From a virus, in the IMG/VR virus record IMGVR_UViG_3300046001_005960, positions 1-39,104 of that record: a DNA stretch of 39,104 nt, one strand, 5' to 3'. The stretch's first letter is position 1, and every line of letters begins with the position of its first letter. Positions 22,518-31,046 of the stretch are shown here, one piece after another. The notes below the pieces were generated by a model. That model did not search any database, had not been told where the DNA came from, and worked only from the letters and a program-made list of their open reading frames with translations. A program made the position numbers and the translations under genes.

Positions 22518-23795
22518 TTAAATGGCTTTAACAAACCTGCGTTGCCGTTCCCAAATGCTGCCATACCAAAGACTCAGAACTGAATCTTGTGATTCAATGG
22601 AATAAGAATTAACATTACCTGAATCTGTTGTAACATTACTTTTGTAAGCTGCTAAAGTAGGTGAAGTAGCCACTATACCAAACCCACCATCGCTAAGGTA
22701 CTCAGCAACAAATTGACCTGACGTGGTTGTGCTTCCATAACCCCACGGTGTTTGGTAAAGGTAACGTGTGCCAAACTTAACTGGAATTTGGTCAACTTGG
22801 GTAATGGGATAACTCGTTGTGCCGTCACCAGCCGTGGTGGGTGGCACCGTGGCATAAGGAGCGGTGTTTCCTGCCACTAATTGAGCACGCCAAGCATAAA
22901 GGCTGGTAGATGTCCCTGCGTAGGTCGGATTGCCTGTAACGCCAAGCAAACGTACCTGTAATTGATTTGGGGAGGATGCTGCCGTGCCAGTCACATTGAT
23001 GCGCCACCAACCATCACCCACGCTGGCAATACCCCAGCCGTTGCCGTAGATGTATTGGTCAGACAGTGGTTGGCCGATAGCCAAATCAACAGACACGTTG
23101 GCAAAGGTGCCTTGACCCCCGTTGTAAAGGCCAACGTCAACTCGGCTATTGTCCCCTGCTTTGACGAACACGCTGCCAGTAATTAAACCCGTTGCCGTGT
23201 TAGCACTTTGGCTAACGTAATGCTGACTGTTGCCCGTGGTATCGGTAATGCGGGCTGCTGATTGAGTAGCCCCAGCGCAAACGGGAATTGTGGCATAATT
23301 TCCCGTTGAAGTAGCACCCGACAAAGACCAAGGTGAAGCATTGAGGTTGTCGTAACTGGTCAACAAATTGGAAAAAGCTACGGTGTTGCCCACCATGTAG
23401 TAATCTTTGGTTTCCTTGGTGGTAACGATGTGGCTGTAAGGGTTGCGGCCCAACACCAACAGCGTGCCTTGATAACCGGGGTAGTTGTAAACATCCGATG
23501 AGAAATCATTCCATGACGTAGGCAACGTGGTGTAAACCCGTGTCCACTCTACCAGCCCACCTAGACGATCTTGGAAATCTACGTCATCTGCAAAGTAAAC
23601 CTGTGGTAAATTGGGGTGTGGGGTGTTGGCGTCAGGCCGACTGTAATATGCCCGCAACTGCATAAAGCGGGTACGGTATACAATGATCTGACTGTTTTGC
23701 GGGTATGGGCGGGTTTGCTCAAACGCACGAGTAGGCGTCTCAACCGAGAACGCTGGTTGATCTGCCGCTGTTTTGTAGCCAAAGATGGTAGCCAT
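22518..23795 (-). CDS. Tail protein with inserted carbohydrate-binding-like domain
   Basis: 425 residues. The N-terminal part (to about 135) and C-terminal part (from about 320) look like halves of one tail protein: YRTRFMQLRAYYSRPDANTP, then PGYQGTLLVLGRNPYSHIV, and later GTRYLYQTPWGYGS with a final WYGSIWERQRRFVKAI. Between them sits a jelly-roll-like module (NASPWSLSGATSTGNYATIP, HYVSQSANTATGLITGSVFV, GWWRINVTGTAAS, YAWRAQLVAG). That module matches the sugar-binding-type domains often found in phage fibres. The nested arrangement suggests insertion into a pre-existing protein. It follows the tape measure gene. Confidence 0.68.
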   Translation of the reverse strand: MATIFGYKTAADQPAFSVETPTRAFEQTRPYPQNSQIIVYRTRFMQLRAYYSRPDANTPHPNLPQVYFADDVDFQDRLGGLVEWTRVYTTLPTSWNDFSSDVYNYPGYQGTLLVLGRNPYSHIVTTKETKDYYMVGNTVAFSNLLTSYDNLNASPWSLSGATSTGNYATIPVCAGATQSAARITDTTGNSQHYVSQSANTATGLITGSVFVKAGDNSRVDVGLYNGGQGTFANVSVDLAIGQPLSDQYIYGNGWGIASVGDGWWRINVTGTAASSPNQLQVRLLGVTGNPTYAGTSTSLYAWRAQLVAGNTAPYATVPPTTAGDGTTSYPITQVDQIPVKFGTRYLYQTPWGYGSTTTSGQFVAEYLSDGGFGIVATSPTLAAYKSNVTTDSGNVNSYSIESQDSVLSLWYGSIWERQRRFVKAI

Positions 23796-23796
23796 G

Positions 23797-25692
23797 TTAG
23801 TTTACGGTGGGTGTTAAACTGTTCTTAATTGCCTCAAGCAACTGGTTAGAGGTCGTGATCTCAGCAGCAATTGAACTAGAATCAGGTGTAATGCGTTGTT
23901 GCATCCCAGAGCTACCAAAAGATAAGCGATCAGCTACGCTTGTTTCCAATCCTAGGGCACGTTGTTGCTGGTAGGCTGCTTCACCCGGGGCACCTGTTAA
24001 AACAGCGTCACGGGCTTGCTGACGAGCTTTGGCAGCTTGTCTAGCCAACCGTTCAGTTTCAGATAGCGGACGTGGGCGACCATTGGCAAAGGTACGACCT
24101 GCACCAGCAACCTGCTCACTAAGCGACTGCGACACGTCAATCTGACGCTGCTGCATATTTATTTGAGATGCACGATAGCTTCCTTCAGCTTGTATTTGAT
24201 TTGCTCTAGCACTAGCTTGTTCAAGTTTTGTACCATACATTTCAGCAACTCTAACTGCTTCTTTTGCAATGTTTAATTGGACTTTTGCTAGTGAAATTGC
24301 ATTAGCTCCACCAGTTTCTTGAAGGTAATTTATCTTAATAATCCCTTGTTCCTTTGAACTAATATTAAGAGATTCAGCTTCAATAGTATTTTGTGCTGCT
24401 TGTAAGGCAATTTGCTTTTGGATTAAATTGTTTTCAGCAGATGCTATTTGTAATTTTGTACCACCATTTGTTTTAATATCCTGAAGCTGTTTTGTCGCTG
24501 CGTCTTGTTCGATTTGAGCAATATCAATAATATCAACTTTACGTTGCGACTGGATTTCTTGAATAGCAGTTAAACTGTTTTTATTGGTTTGAAGATTTGC
24601 CGTTTCAATTGCATTAGCACGCTTTGCTGCAAAAACTTCAATTTCAGCTTGTTTAACCGCAAGTTCAGATTGTTTAATTTCAGCGGGATTTTTTTGCGCT
24701 AAAGCTATTCTATTTCTTTCTTTACGAGCATCTATCAATTTTTGTTCAGCTACGGCAACTGCGGTTAATTGACTGATTTCCTGCAATGAAGAAATGTTTT
24801 TTAATGATTCAGCTTTGATTGCAAGAGTAGCATTTTCTTTAACTAATGCACGCTGAGTTAATTCACTAGCATTGGCATATTCAGTTTCTTTTACTTTAGC
24901 ATCTTCTACTCTTTGTTTTAATTCAGCATAGGTACTTGCATACGCGCTGCTAATTAACATCGCAGTTTGATGATATGCCTTGCCCAAAAATGATGTGCCT
25001 TCTAAATCTGCAATATCCTTTTTTGCCGTTTTTACAAATTCAACTGCATCTCTAGCCCTACGTTTAGCAATGGTGGCTTCAGCAGTTAAGCCATATTTGG
25101 AAATTGCAGTCTGTTCTGTCGAAGCCAATTGAGCTTCTCCTGTTTTTTCTTCAGAAACAGCTTCAGTTGCTTTCCGTTGAAAATAATTTGGTACAGCTTG
25201 AATAAGCGATGTCATTATCGCGCCAGCACCCATGAACAACAAACGTTTGAACATACCACCACCAACCAAGGATGCAACGGAAGTCCCTACTTCTGCTGCG
25301 CCTTCACCGCCACGAACTGCACCACCACCACCACTTTGTGCAGCACTTTCCTTGGCTTCTTTTCGGATTAAAGATTGAAGTTGAGATTGTTTTTTAATGA
25401 TAGCCAATTGCGCTTCTAAATGAGCTTGTGAACCTTGTTCATAAGCCTGTTTTGTCTTAGATAATTCAGTTATTTGCGTAGCTACGCTCTTGATTTTATC
25501 AATAGTGCTTAATTGCTTAAACATTTCTTGATTTATAGCTTCGGTAACTTTTTTAGTACCGTTCAAACCACTAAAAGCAGCATCAGTCTTTTGACCAACC
25601 TGCTGCATAACCCCTGTCAGCTTTTGGGCCTGAGCTTCTGCCTTGGAGGTATCAAGGGATATTTTAAGGGCGACTTCTTGGGAAAATGACAT
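23797..25692 (-). CDS. Tail tape measure protein
   Basis: 631 residues, mostly long helices with Ala, Gln, Lys and Glu (for example QLQSLIRKEAKESAAQSG, AEIKQSELAVKQAEIEVFAA). A Gly-rich hydrophobic stretch (GGGMFKRLLFMGAGAIMTSL, about 145-165) is the kind of segment found in tape measures. At about 1.5 A per residue this implies a tail near 95 nm, as an estimate. The gene lies downstream of the tail tube and the chaperone candidate, the usual order. The middle of the gene is noticeably A/T-rich. The start has AAGGA 9-10 nt upstream, one of few SD-like sites here. Confidence 0.88.
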   Translation of the reverse strand: MSFSQEVALKISLDTSKAEAQAQKLTGVMQQVGQKTDAAFSGLNGTKKVTEAINQEMFKQLSTIDKIKSVATQITELSKTKQAYEQGSQAHLEAQLAIIKKQSQLQSLIRKEAKESAAQSGGGGAVRGGEGAAEVGTSVASLVGGGMFKRLLFMGAGAIMTSLIQAVPNYFQRKATEAVSEEKTGEAQLASTEQTAISKYGLTAEATIAKRRARDAVEFVKTAKKDIADLEGTSFLGKAYHQTAMLISSAYASTYAELKQRVEDAKVKETEYANASELTQRALVKENATLAIKAESLKNISSLQEISQLTAVAVAEQKLIDARKERNRIALAQKNPAEIKQSELAVKQAEIEVFAAKRANAIETANLQTNKNSLTAIQEIQSQRKVDIIDIAQIEQDAATKQLQDIKTNGGTKLQIASAENNLIQKQIALQAAQNTIEAESLNISSKEQGIIKINYLQETGGANAISLAKVQLNIAKEAVRVAEMYGTKLEQASARANQIQAEGSYRASQINMQQRQIDVSQSLSEQVAGAGRTFANGRPRPLSETERLARQAAKARQQARDAVLTGAPGEAAYQQQRALGLETSVADRLSFGSSGMQQRITPDSSSIAAEITTSNQLLEAIKNSLTPTVN

Positions 25693-25698
25693 GGTTGG

Positions 25699-26454
25699 TT
25701 ATCCTTTTTTAGACTCTGCCATGATTCGGTTCATTTCTTCAATACATTGTGAACGCATTGAGTCAAAATTACCGTAGTTCTCTTTGCCAGAGGTACGCTT
25801 GTCAGCAGCCCGCTGGTATTGAATTAGACGAGGAATTGGGGTATCCCCTAGCAGTTTACCGCTCATGGGGTCAATTGGCCCTAAACTCGACGCAACGGCT
25901 ACTAGAAGGGGTGCTACGGAATGCACCGTAGGTGGCTTACCCATGTGCTTTTTTTCTTCAGGCGTAGGTTCACCACCTGATGGTAGGTCGATAAACACTC
26001 TATCCATAAAGGAAAATATCTCGCTCACGCACTCATCGTACCCGTGTGCGATGACGTACCGAAACACCCGATTACGAAACTTACCCAACCTGTAGGCATT
26101 CCTTAATGGTTGGCTGGGGTTGTTTTTCTGGTTCAATTGCCACAAGAAAAACTCAACATCCTTCATCATTGGCGCACTTTGCCATACCACGAATGCGTTG
26201 TCCGTACCATCGAGGTACAACAGGTCTTTGGGGGTAATTAGACGAATGTCCTCACCGCATACCTTAAACGTCACATCATCGGCAAACGCATCGGCACGAC
26301 GCGAGGCTTCTTCTGCTAATGACACACCAATGGATGGTGCGTATTTGGTGTTCCACAAGTATTCGTAAAGCGTCTCTGGCCCAGCAAGAATGGCTGCTTT
26401 AAGTTGTTCCTCTGGTGTTGGAGCAGGTGCGGGTGCTGGATTGTCTTCTTGCAT
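25699..26454 (-). CDS. Tail assembly chaperone candidate
   Basis: 251 residues with a Pro/Ala-rich start (NPAPAPAPTPEEQ), then a mostly helical, acidic protein with basic patches. The position between the tail tube gene and the tape measure gene is where siphoviruses encode the G/GT-type chaperones that coat the tape measure. I do not see a slippery heptamer near its end, so if a frameshift product exists it is not obvious. No specific family motif is recognised; the call rests on position. Confidence 0.5.
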   Translation of the reverse strand: MQEDNPAPAPAPTPEEQLKAAILAGPETLYEYLWNTKYAPSIGVSLAEEASRRADAFADDVTFKVCGEDIRLITPKDLLYLDGTDNAFVVWQSAPMMKDVEFFLWQLNQKNNPSQPLRNAYRLGKFRNRVFRYVIAHGYDECVSEIFSFMDRVFIDLPSGGEPTPEEKKHMGKPPTVHSVAPLLVAVASSLGPIDPMSGKLLGDTPIPRLIQYQRAADKRTSGKENYGNFDSMRSQCIEEMNRIMAESKKG

Positions 26455-26464
26455 GGTTTGTAAA

Positions 26465-26500
26465 TAGAAAAGCCCGCCCGTGCATGACGGTGCGGGCTTT
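26465..26500 (-). terminator. Intrinsic terminator after tail tube gene
   Basis: AAAGCCCGC pairs with GCGGGCTTT, extended by CCGT/ACGG after a one-base bulge, with a 5-nt loop; TTTTC follows on the minus strand. It lies between the tail tube gene and the next tail gene, so it likely lets the abundant tube protein be made in excess while some transcripts read through. Confidence 0.85.
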
Positions 26501-26523
26501 CATGTGCCGTATGTGGTTAGGCG

Positions 26524-26904
26524 TTAGATTTTCTGCATAGCCTGAATATCGCAGACCCAGAAATCACGAGGACGTTCTGGCATACCGATTTCAGACACAA
26601 CGTAGGTGATGTTCGTGGTAGCACCGTTGGTGGTACGACGAGTCACAATAAACTCATCAGAGTTATTTGGAACGTTGGTGGTGTTGGTAGCGAATTGGAG
26701 CTGACCACGCAGGGTGTTGCGCTCTTGGAACAACACGAAGCCGTTAGGAGCACCGAGTTCAGTCGTGCGACTGGTGGATGCGGTGGGTTCAGTTGGGCTG
26801 TATTCGTTGCAGATGAAACTCACACCATTAGCGTTGCCAGTGGTGAAAGTGAGGATGCGCGAGCCATAGCCTACGCCAGTGGTGGATGAGTATGGAAGTG
26901 CCAT
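26524..26904 (-). CDS. Major tail tube protein candidate
   Basis: 126 residues, beta-rich (SRILTFTTGNANGVSFICNE; TLRGQLQFATNT; DEFIVTRRTTNGATTNITYV) with a C-terminal helix. The size, order (after neck genes, before chaperone and tape measure) and the terminator right after it fit a tail tube subunit, which is made in many copies. The leader CAACCCAACCTTATTTT has no SD. Sequence similarity to a named tube family cannot be claimed. Confidence 0.62.
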   Translation of the reverse strand: MALPYSSTTGVGYGSRILTFTTGNANGVSFICNEYSPTEPTASTSRTTELGAPNGFVLFQERNTLRGQLQFATNTTNVPNNSDEFIVTRRTTNGATTNITYVVSEIGMPERPRDFWVCDIQAMQKI

Positions 26905-26922
26905 AAAATAAGGTTGGGTTGT

Positions 26923-27426
26923 TTAACTGTCCAAGTAGTTAGCAGGTGGAATTACTAAATCAATCTGAAAACGTAATTCTGTGCGATCTGTTTCTGTGGC
27001 TTCATCGGCACGATAATTATCACCTTGGTCAATGATGTCCAACATACCGTAGCCACCGATGATATTAGCGGTCATTTTCTGTGCTCCACGAGACAAAAGG
27101 TAACGCACTCGGCCTACCATAGCCCCATGTTGTGAAGTAACACCCGTGTTAATTTGGCTATGACGTTGAGTAATAACGGTAACGGACAAAGTACCGCGAC
27201 GGTAATTGTAGTATGCCGTACCCGTGGAGGTAAAATTCATCAAATCATTGGCTCGGATAAACCCACCAGACTGCACTTCTATGCGGTTTTTAGGCATTTG
27301 TAAGGGCATTCTAGGCCCAAATGCTGCCAAGGTGGTGCCAGCGGTATCTTGAGTTAAAACAGTCACAAAACCAGCAGCAATGTTGTCACCGATGTTTTCA
27401 GATTGGCTGGCAGTTGGGGCACTCAT
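26923..27426 (-). CDS. Tail completion/terminator-like neck protein
   Basis: 167 residues with alternating strands: GFVTVLTQDTAGTTLAAFGP, YYNYRRGTLSVTVITQRH and ELRFQIDLVIPPANYL. The central RRGTLSVTVITQR and the late TELRFQIDLVIP resemble tail terminator proteins (gpU-like fold), which cap the tail tube and join the head. Position directly upstream of the tail tube gene agrees. Family assignment is tentative. Confidence 0.55.
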   Translation of the reverse strand: MSAPTASQSENIGDNIAAGFVTVLTQDTAGTTLAAFGPRMPLQMPKNRIEVQSGGFIRANDLMNFTSTGTAYYNYRRGTLSVTVITQRHSQINTGVTSQHGAMVGRVRYLLSRGAQKMTANIIGGYGMLDIIDQGDNYRADEATETDRTELRFQIDLVIPPANYLDS

Positions 27427-28217
27427 TTGAATTGTAAATAGGGATAGGCTTGCTGGAGCTTCTTGAAATCCTTGTTCAGCAGCAAACCAAAAGTTGCGGC
27501 TTGGTATGCTATGCGTTGATTAACCACTTCGTTCAAAGCCACATCAATTCGTGATTCGCGTATGCGCGGGTATCGGTTGATTAACGTAAGGCTAAAATTG
27601 CCGTTAGATTTAGCTTTGATGGAATAACCGTTTAGGTGGTACTTACCATCAGACGCTCGTGCGCTTCGTATTTTGGATAAATCCTCAGTGGTAAAGCTGC
27701 CGCCGCCACCACCTGCTGACTCAATGCTTGTACCGAGGGAATCGGAGATTTGCAGGATGGATTGCCGAGCTAAACCAATGGCACCTTGAGCTGCTTTGAT
27801 AATACCGGGCAAGATGCTGCCGTATTCGTTAGCGTGTTTGTTAATGGTATTCCACGTCCTTGTTTTGTAATGCTTGTTGTCAGGCGTAAAGGCACCCGCA
27901 TCATTCACATTGCCCACAATCTGGAATTTGCCGTTGCTGGTTTTACGCCAAATACGACCAACCTGACCACCTTTACGTCCGGTGTTAGCAGTCATGCCAA
28001 ATGCCGTTAGCGTGGACATACGGGCTTGTCTGGTAGCTCGGCTACGACTGCCCAACAAAACCTTAGCAGGGTTAGCAATTGGCGTGTGTGCCATCCATTG
28101 CTTGCAAATGATGGATGCCTCGCCCATCGCCCAGTTTTCAAAAGTGCTGCCTGCGCTAGTAGCAATAGCGTTACCAATAGCGGAAAATTTGCTTAACTCG
28201 GCAGGTTCAAAAGGCAT
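27423..28217 (-). CDS. Neck/minor tail protein (gpZ-like position)
   Basis: 264 residues from the ATG at 28217 (TGATG junction with the upstream stop); an ATG at 28238 adds 7 residues with a larger overlap. Basic, with many Ser, Arg and Lys. A Gly-rich linker (SAGGGGGSF, about 170) separates two parts. Segments such as IICKQWMAHTPIANPAKVLL and RIAYQAATFGLLLNKDFKKL suggest a helical adaptor. In siphoviruses this slot holds a tail completion protein; no sequence family is certain. Confidence 0.5.
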   Translation of the reverse strand: MPFEPAELSKFSAIGNAIATSAGSTFENWAMGEASIICKQWMAHTPIANPAKVLLGSRSRATRQARMSTLTAFGMTANTGRKGGQVGRIWRKTSNGKFQIVGNVNDAGAFTPDNKHYKTRTWNTINKHANEYGSILPGIIKAAQGAIGLARQSILQISDSLGTSIESAGGGGGSFTTEDLSKIRSARASDGKYHLNGYSIKAKSNGNFSLTLINRYPRIRESRIDVALNEVVNQRIAYQAATFGLLLNKDFKKLQQAYPYLQFK

Positions 28218-28543
28218 CAGAGGTCGCTTGGACGGCAAGTGAAGATGTAATGCGCCAAATCAGTGTTCACAGCCTGTACAACCCACTGACCTTGCTGTGG
28301 CCCACCATCAACCTGAAGGATTTCACGAATGTATTTTAATGGGTCGTTGGCAAATTGAATACGAGGAGCGTAAATCACAATTTCATTTTCGGATTCATAC
28401 CCCGGCTCCCTCAAATGCATCATGGATGCCGTGGATTGCACGACACCCGTGTAGTTCTCGTTCGTTAAACGGAATGGTATGGGCATCCCGGTTGTGGATA
28501 CCTCTAAGAACGCTTCATTAACTTCTTTTTCAAATCCGTCCAT
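28217..28543 (-). CDS. Head-tail joining/head completion protein
   Basis: 108 residues: a helical start (MDGFEKEVNEAFLEVSTTG), then a beta-barrel-like body (RLTNENYTGVVQS, NEIVIYAPRIQFAN, GQWVVQAVNTDLAHYIFTCRP). The motif order of short strands with an ending like VxAVNxD resembles the gpFII/ATS-like head-tail joining proteins. It is the first gene after the modification cassette terminator, consistent with the start of a neck and tail transcription unit. Confidence 0.55.
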   Translation of the reverse strand: MDGFEKEVNEAFLEVSTTGMPIPFRLTNENYTGVVQSTASMMHLREPGYESENEIVIYAPRIQFANDPLKYIREILQVDGGPQQGQWVVQAVNTDLAHYIFTCRPSDL

Positions 28544-28565
28544 AGAGGCACATTCCTACAACTGT

Positions 28566-28587
28566 AAAAGCAGGTCAATCCTGCTTT
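28566..28587 (-). terminator. Intrinsic terminator ending the modification cassette
   Basis: AAAGCAGG pairs with CCTGCTTT around a 5-nt loop, followed by TTTTAC on the minus strand. The stem overlaps the stop codon of the glycosyltransferase-methyltransferase gene, so the cassette is separated from the neck genes. Confidence 0.8.
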
Positions 28588-29984
28588 TCAGCGGCTAACT
28601 TGGGGGCTAGACGACGGTTAATGAATTTCATCATACCCTGACTAGGCTTGTTTTTGTCACCGTAGTAGCGTTGGTGGCAATGCAAGTAGTGGGTTTCGGA
28701 TAACAGCGTGTTAAGGAAAAACACATCCATGTCGTCGTGATAACGTACCAAAATGGCATCCAATTTCTCAAGTTTGTTATGAGCTTGGAAGGATGCGATA
28801 AGGTCGCGCTCATTCCCGCCAGAGTCCAATTTGAGGATTTGTGCGTCTGGCAGTTCTGGCACGTCGTTGGGTGTGACTTCTTTTTCATAAGCCACAAGTT
28901 TTTGGTCTTCGTTATCCTTCGCAATGCTCTTTAACGTGTCTTCAAGGTATTTTACCACCGTTGAATCGCCATCGTAGCAATGCACGGAAGCCCCTTTCCA
29001 TCGCTTTACAGCCCATCTTGGGAAGGCACCCACACCAGCACCTATGTCGATGATGGAAAGTGGCTGATTTGGCCCGTAATTGAACAGTGGCACGTCGTAG
29101 GAGCCGTTGAGCACGTCACCATCATGCAAATCGTCGATTGGGTAGTCTTTCGGCCACAAACGGACAAAACGCTCACGATGCCCACCCATTAGCCCCGGGA
29201 TGCGTGGGCCTGAAGCCATAAAAGTACGGATATGGTCATGGGGCATACCGTAACGCTGTGCCATCATGTCCACCATCTCGTCATCGCTAATGGTAAATTG
29301 CAGAGGGTACACGATCTTGCCCACATGACGTAATTGGCAACGGGTGTCTGCGTAAATCTCGCCACCATCCTCAAGCACTCGGTTACAGAATGCCCAATCC
29401 TCGGACAAGTAAGTGCCATCTACGGCACGCATGGGGAAGAAATCGTACCGGATGCTGGTTTGGTCAGGGTCGCCACGATAAACCATTTCAGGGTGCTTAG
29501 AAATCATGTCCTCAAGGGCTTTGCGCGTGATGAGCAACGCACCCGTACCAGCGTGTTTGATTTTAAGGTAGCCATTTTCATCTACCTTTTCACCGGGGAT
29601 GTAATTCACCACCCAATCCAACGATGGCTGTTTCTTGGGATACAACCCGCACACGATGTCCTTGTTGGCATTCAGCAACCGTTGGAACTGCCGTGGCTCA
29701 ATGATAATGTCTGAATCAAGGAAGAACAAATGCGTGCAATCAGTCTGAAGGAATGAGTACGCGAGGTTGTTACGGGCACGAGCAACACCATCGTTCATCA
29801 TGTAGCGAACCTGCGTCTCGCATTTGCACGAGGACGCAATGATGCGAATAGATTCAGAAGTGTGCAGCTCCAATTTCCAATCTGAGGTAGCAACGGCAAT
29901 AAATACCTTGGGAAGTTTTGGCACCTCAACCAATGCGGTTTCGGATGGAGCTGGGAAAGTGAGTTCAGGAGGATTAGTTGACAT
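28575..29984 (-). CDS. Fused GT-A glycosyltransferase and FkbM-type methyltransferase
   Basis: 469 residues from the ATG at 29984, 4 nt after the upstream stop; an in-frame ATG at 30059 overlaps that gene. N-terminal domain (about 25-230): KVFIAVATSD, a DxD motif in FFLDSDI (D90, D92), CGLYPKK, and SEDWAFCNRV, all typical of GT-A glycosyltransferases using nucleotide sugars. C-terminal domain (about 308-450): SIIDIGAGVGAFPRW is the SAM-binding motif I, followed by VHCYDGD and KLDSGGNE, as in FkbM-type O-methyltransferases. One polypeptide could therefore add a sugar and methylate it. It sits in the late operon, so virion proteins or host surface glycans are the likely targets. Confidence 0.8.
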   Translation of the reverse strand: MSTNPPELTFPAPSETALVEVPKLPKVFIAVATSDWKLELHTSESIRIIASSCKCETQVRYMMNDGVARARNNLAYSFLQTDCTHLFFLDSDIIIEPRQFQRLLNANKDIVCGLYPKKQPSLDWVVNYIPGEKVDENGYLKIKHAGTGALLITRKALEDMISKHPEMVYRGDPDQTSIRYDFFPMRAVDGTYLSEDWAFCNRVLEDGGEIYADTRCQLRHVGKIVYPLQFTISDDEMVDMMAQRYGMPHDHIRTFMASGPRIPGLMGGHRERFVRLWPKDYPIDDLHDGDVLNGSYDVPLFNYGPNQPLSIIDIGAGVGAFPRWAVKRWKGASVHCYDGDSTVVKYLEDTLKSIAKDNEDQKLVAYEKEVTPNDVPELPDAQILKLDSGGNERDLIASFQAHNKLEKLDAILVRYHDDMDVFFLNTLLSETHYLHCHQRYYGDKNKPSQGMMKFINRRLAPKLAAEKQD

Positions 29985-29988
29985 AAAA

Positions 29989-30720
29989 TTATTTAGCGTA
30001 GGTTGCAGAGTAACGAGCGATTTCACCGGGGATGATTTCCATGTGTTGAAGTTCACCATTCATTCGGAACATCCCAAATTCAGCGGTAAGGTTGTCCTCA
30101 ATGTGGAAACCACCTTTCTCCAACGATGCTGCTACCAGACTCTCAGGATGAAATGAGCAACCAGCAGAAAGCAAAGCAGGGACATTCTCGTAGGTTTCAA
30201 AATAAGCCTTGGCTGCTTTGACACCTAGCACAGCAAAACGGTCATTAACCCCACCGTAGGTGCCCCACCAAGGAGTGTATGCGTCATCCTCATACACGGG
30301 TACATCAAATTTGAACTTGTGGAAATGCAGATCAGGACGGCAGCGAATCACCGTATCAAATGCTTCCAAGTCTCCCGTGCGTTCGTTGGTAAACTTCCAT
30401 GCACGACTAAGGTGCCACAGTTGGCGCATGATGCCTTGCAAGGGTGATACCCCCGGCGTCTTTGTCGGAGTAATGCTGTACGGTGCGTGCTCTGTGAACG
30501 ATTTGTCAGGCAACGTCAGTTCAGGTGGCGTAACTTTCTCAATGTGTACGTTAGCCCAATCTTTCTTCAACAATTCTGCTGACTCGGCTTGTTCGTCATC
30601 GGCGCATGACACAAAGAAATGCGGATTATCGAACTTTCGATACACTGCCCATTTTTGCGATGGGTAGCAGCGTGCAAATGTACGCATTTGGCCTGACAGG
30701 ATGATAGCGGTGTTACTCAT
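29989..30720 (-). CDS. Glycosyltransferase-like protein (SGQMRTF type)
   Basis: 243 residues. It opens TAIILSGQMRTFARCYPSQK, a signature of a group of polysaccharide glycosyltransferase-like proteins, with FDTVIRCRPDLHF (D in the RxD position used for sugar-nucleotide binding) near the middle. HPESLVAASLEKGGFHIEDN is probably the acceptor-side region. It is joined upstream by an ATGA overlap and followed 4 nt later by the fused enzyme, so they likely act in one pathway. Substrate unknown. Confidence 0.68.
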   Translation of the reverse strand: MSNTAIILSGQMRTFARCYPSQKWAVYRKFDNPHFFVSCADDEQAESAELLKKDWANVHIEKVTPPELTLPDKSFTEHAPYSITPTKTPGVSPLQGIMRQLWHLSRAWKFTNERTGDLEAFDTVIRCRPDLHFHKFKFDVPVYEDDAYTPWWGTYGGVNDRFAVLGVKAAKAYFETYENVPALLSAGCSFHPESLVAASLEKGGFHIEDNLTAEFGMFRMNGELQHMEIIPGEIARYSATYAK

Positions 30721-31046
30721 GGTTGTTTTGTGTGTGGCTGGAAAATCTTACGATCAGAATTGTTTGGGATATAAAAGGTCAGGTTGTAATCGGCAAAATA
30801 TTGACCGGGCTTCAAAACACCCTGTGTGCAAATCCAATCCCAAAAGGTCGCTTTTTTACGAAGTATCAGCAGCAAGGCATCTTTTTGTTCAAAATTAACG
30901 TAGAAGAATCGCCCGTGGTAATCACGCAGGTACAACCAATCATTGCCTGACTGCACCCAATCAAAACCTTCAGGTGCTTTGCGTAGGCTAGTGTAAATAC
31001 CCCAGCCTAAAGCAGAGTAATTCAAATATGGAGGGGTGTCGGTCAT
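30717..31046 (-). CDS. Hypothetical protein in modification cassette
   Basis: 109 residues, aromatic-rich (YLNYSALGWGIYTSLRKAPE, GFDWVQSGNDWLYLRDYHGR) with a central hydrophobic strand (ALLLILRKKATFWDWICTQG). No family recognised. Both ends overlap neighbours by ATGA, so it is translated with the sugar- and methyl-transfer enzymes and may be a partner or acceptor-recognition protein. Confidence 0.6.
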   Translation of the reverse strand: MTDTPPYLNYSALGWGIYTSLRKAPEGFDWVQSGNDWLYLRDYHGRFFYVNFEQKDALLLILRKKATFWDWICTQGVLKPGQYFADYNLTFYIPNNSDRKIFQPHTKQP

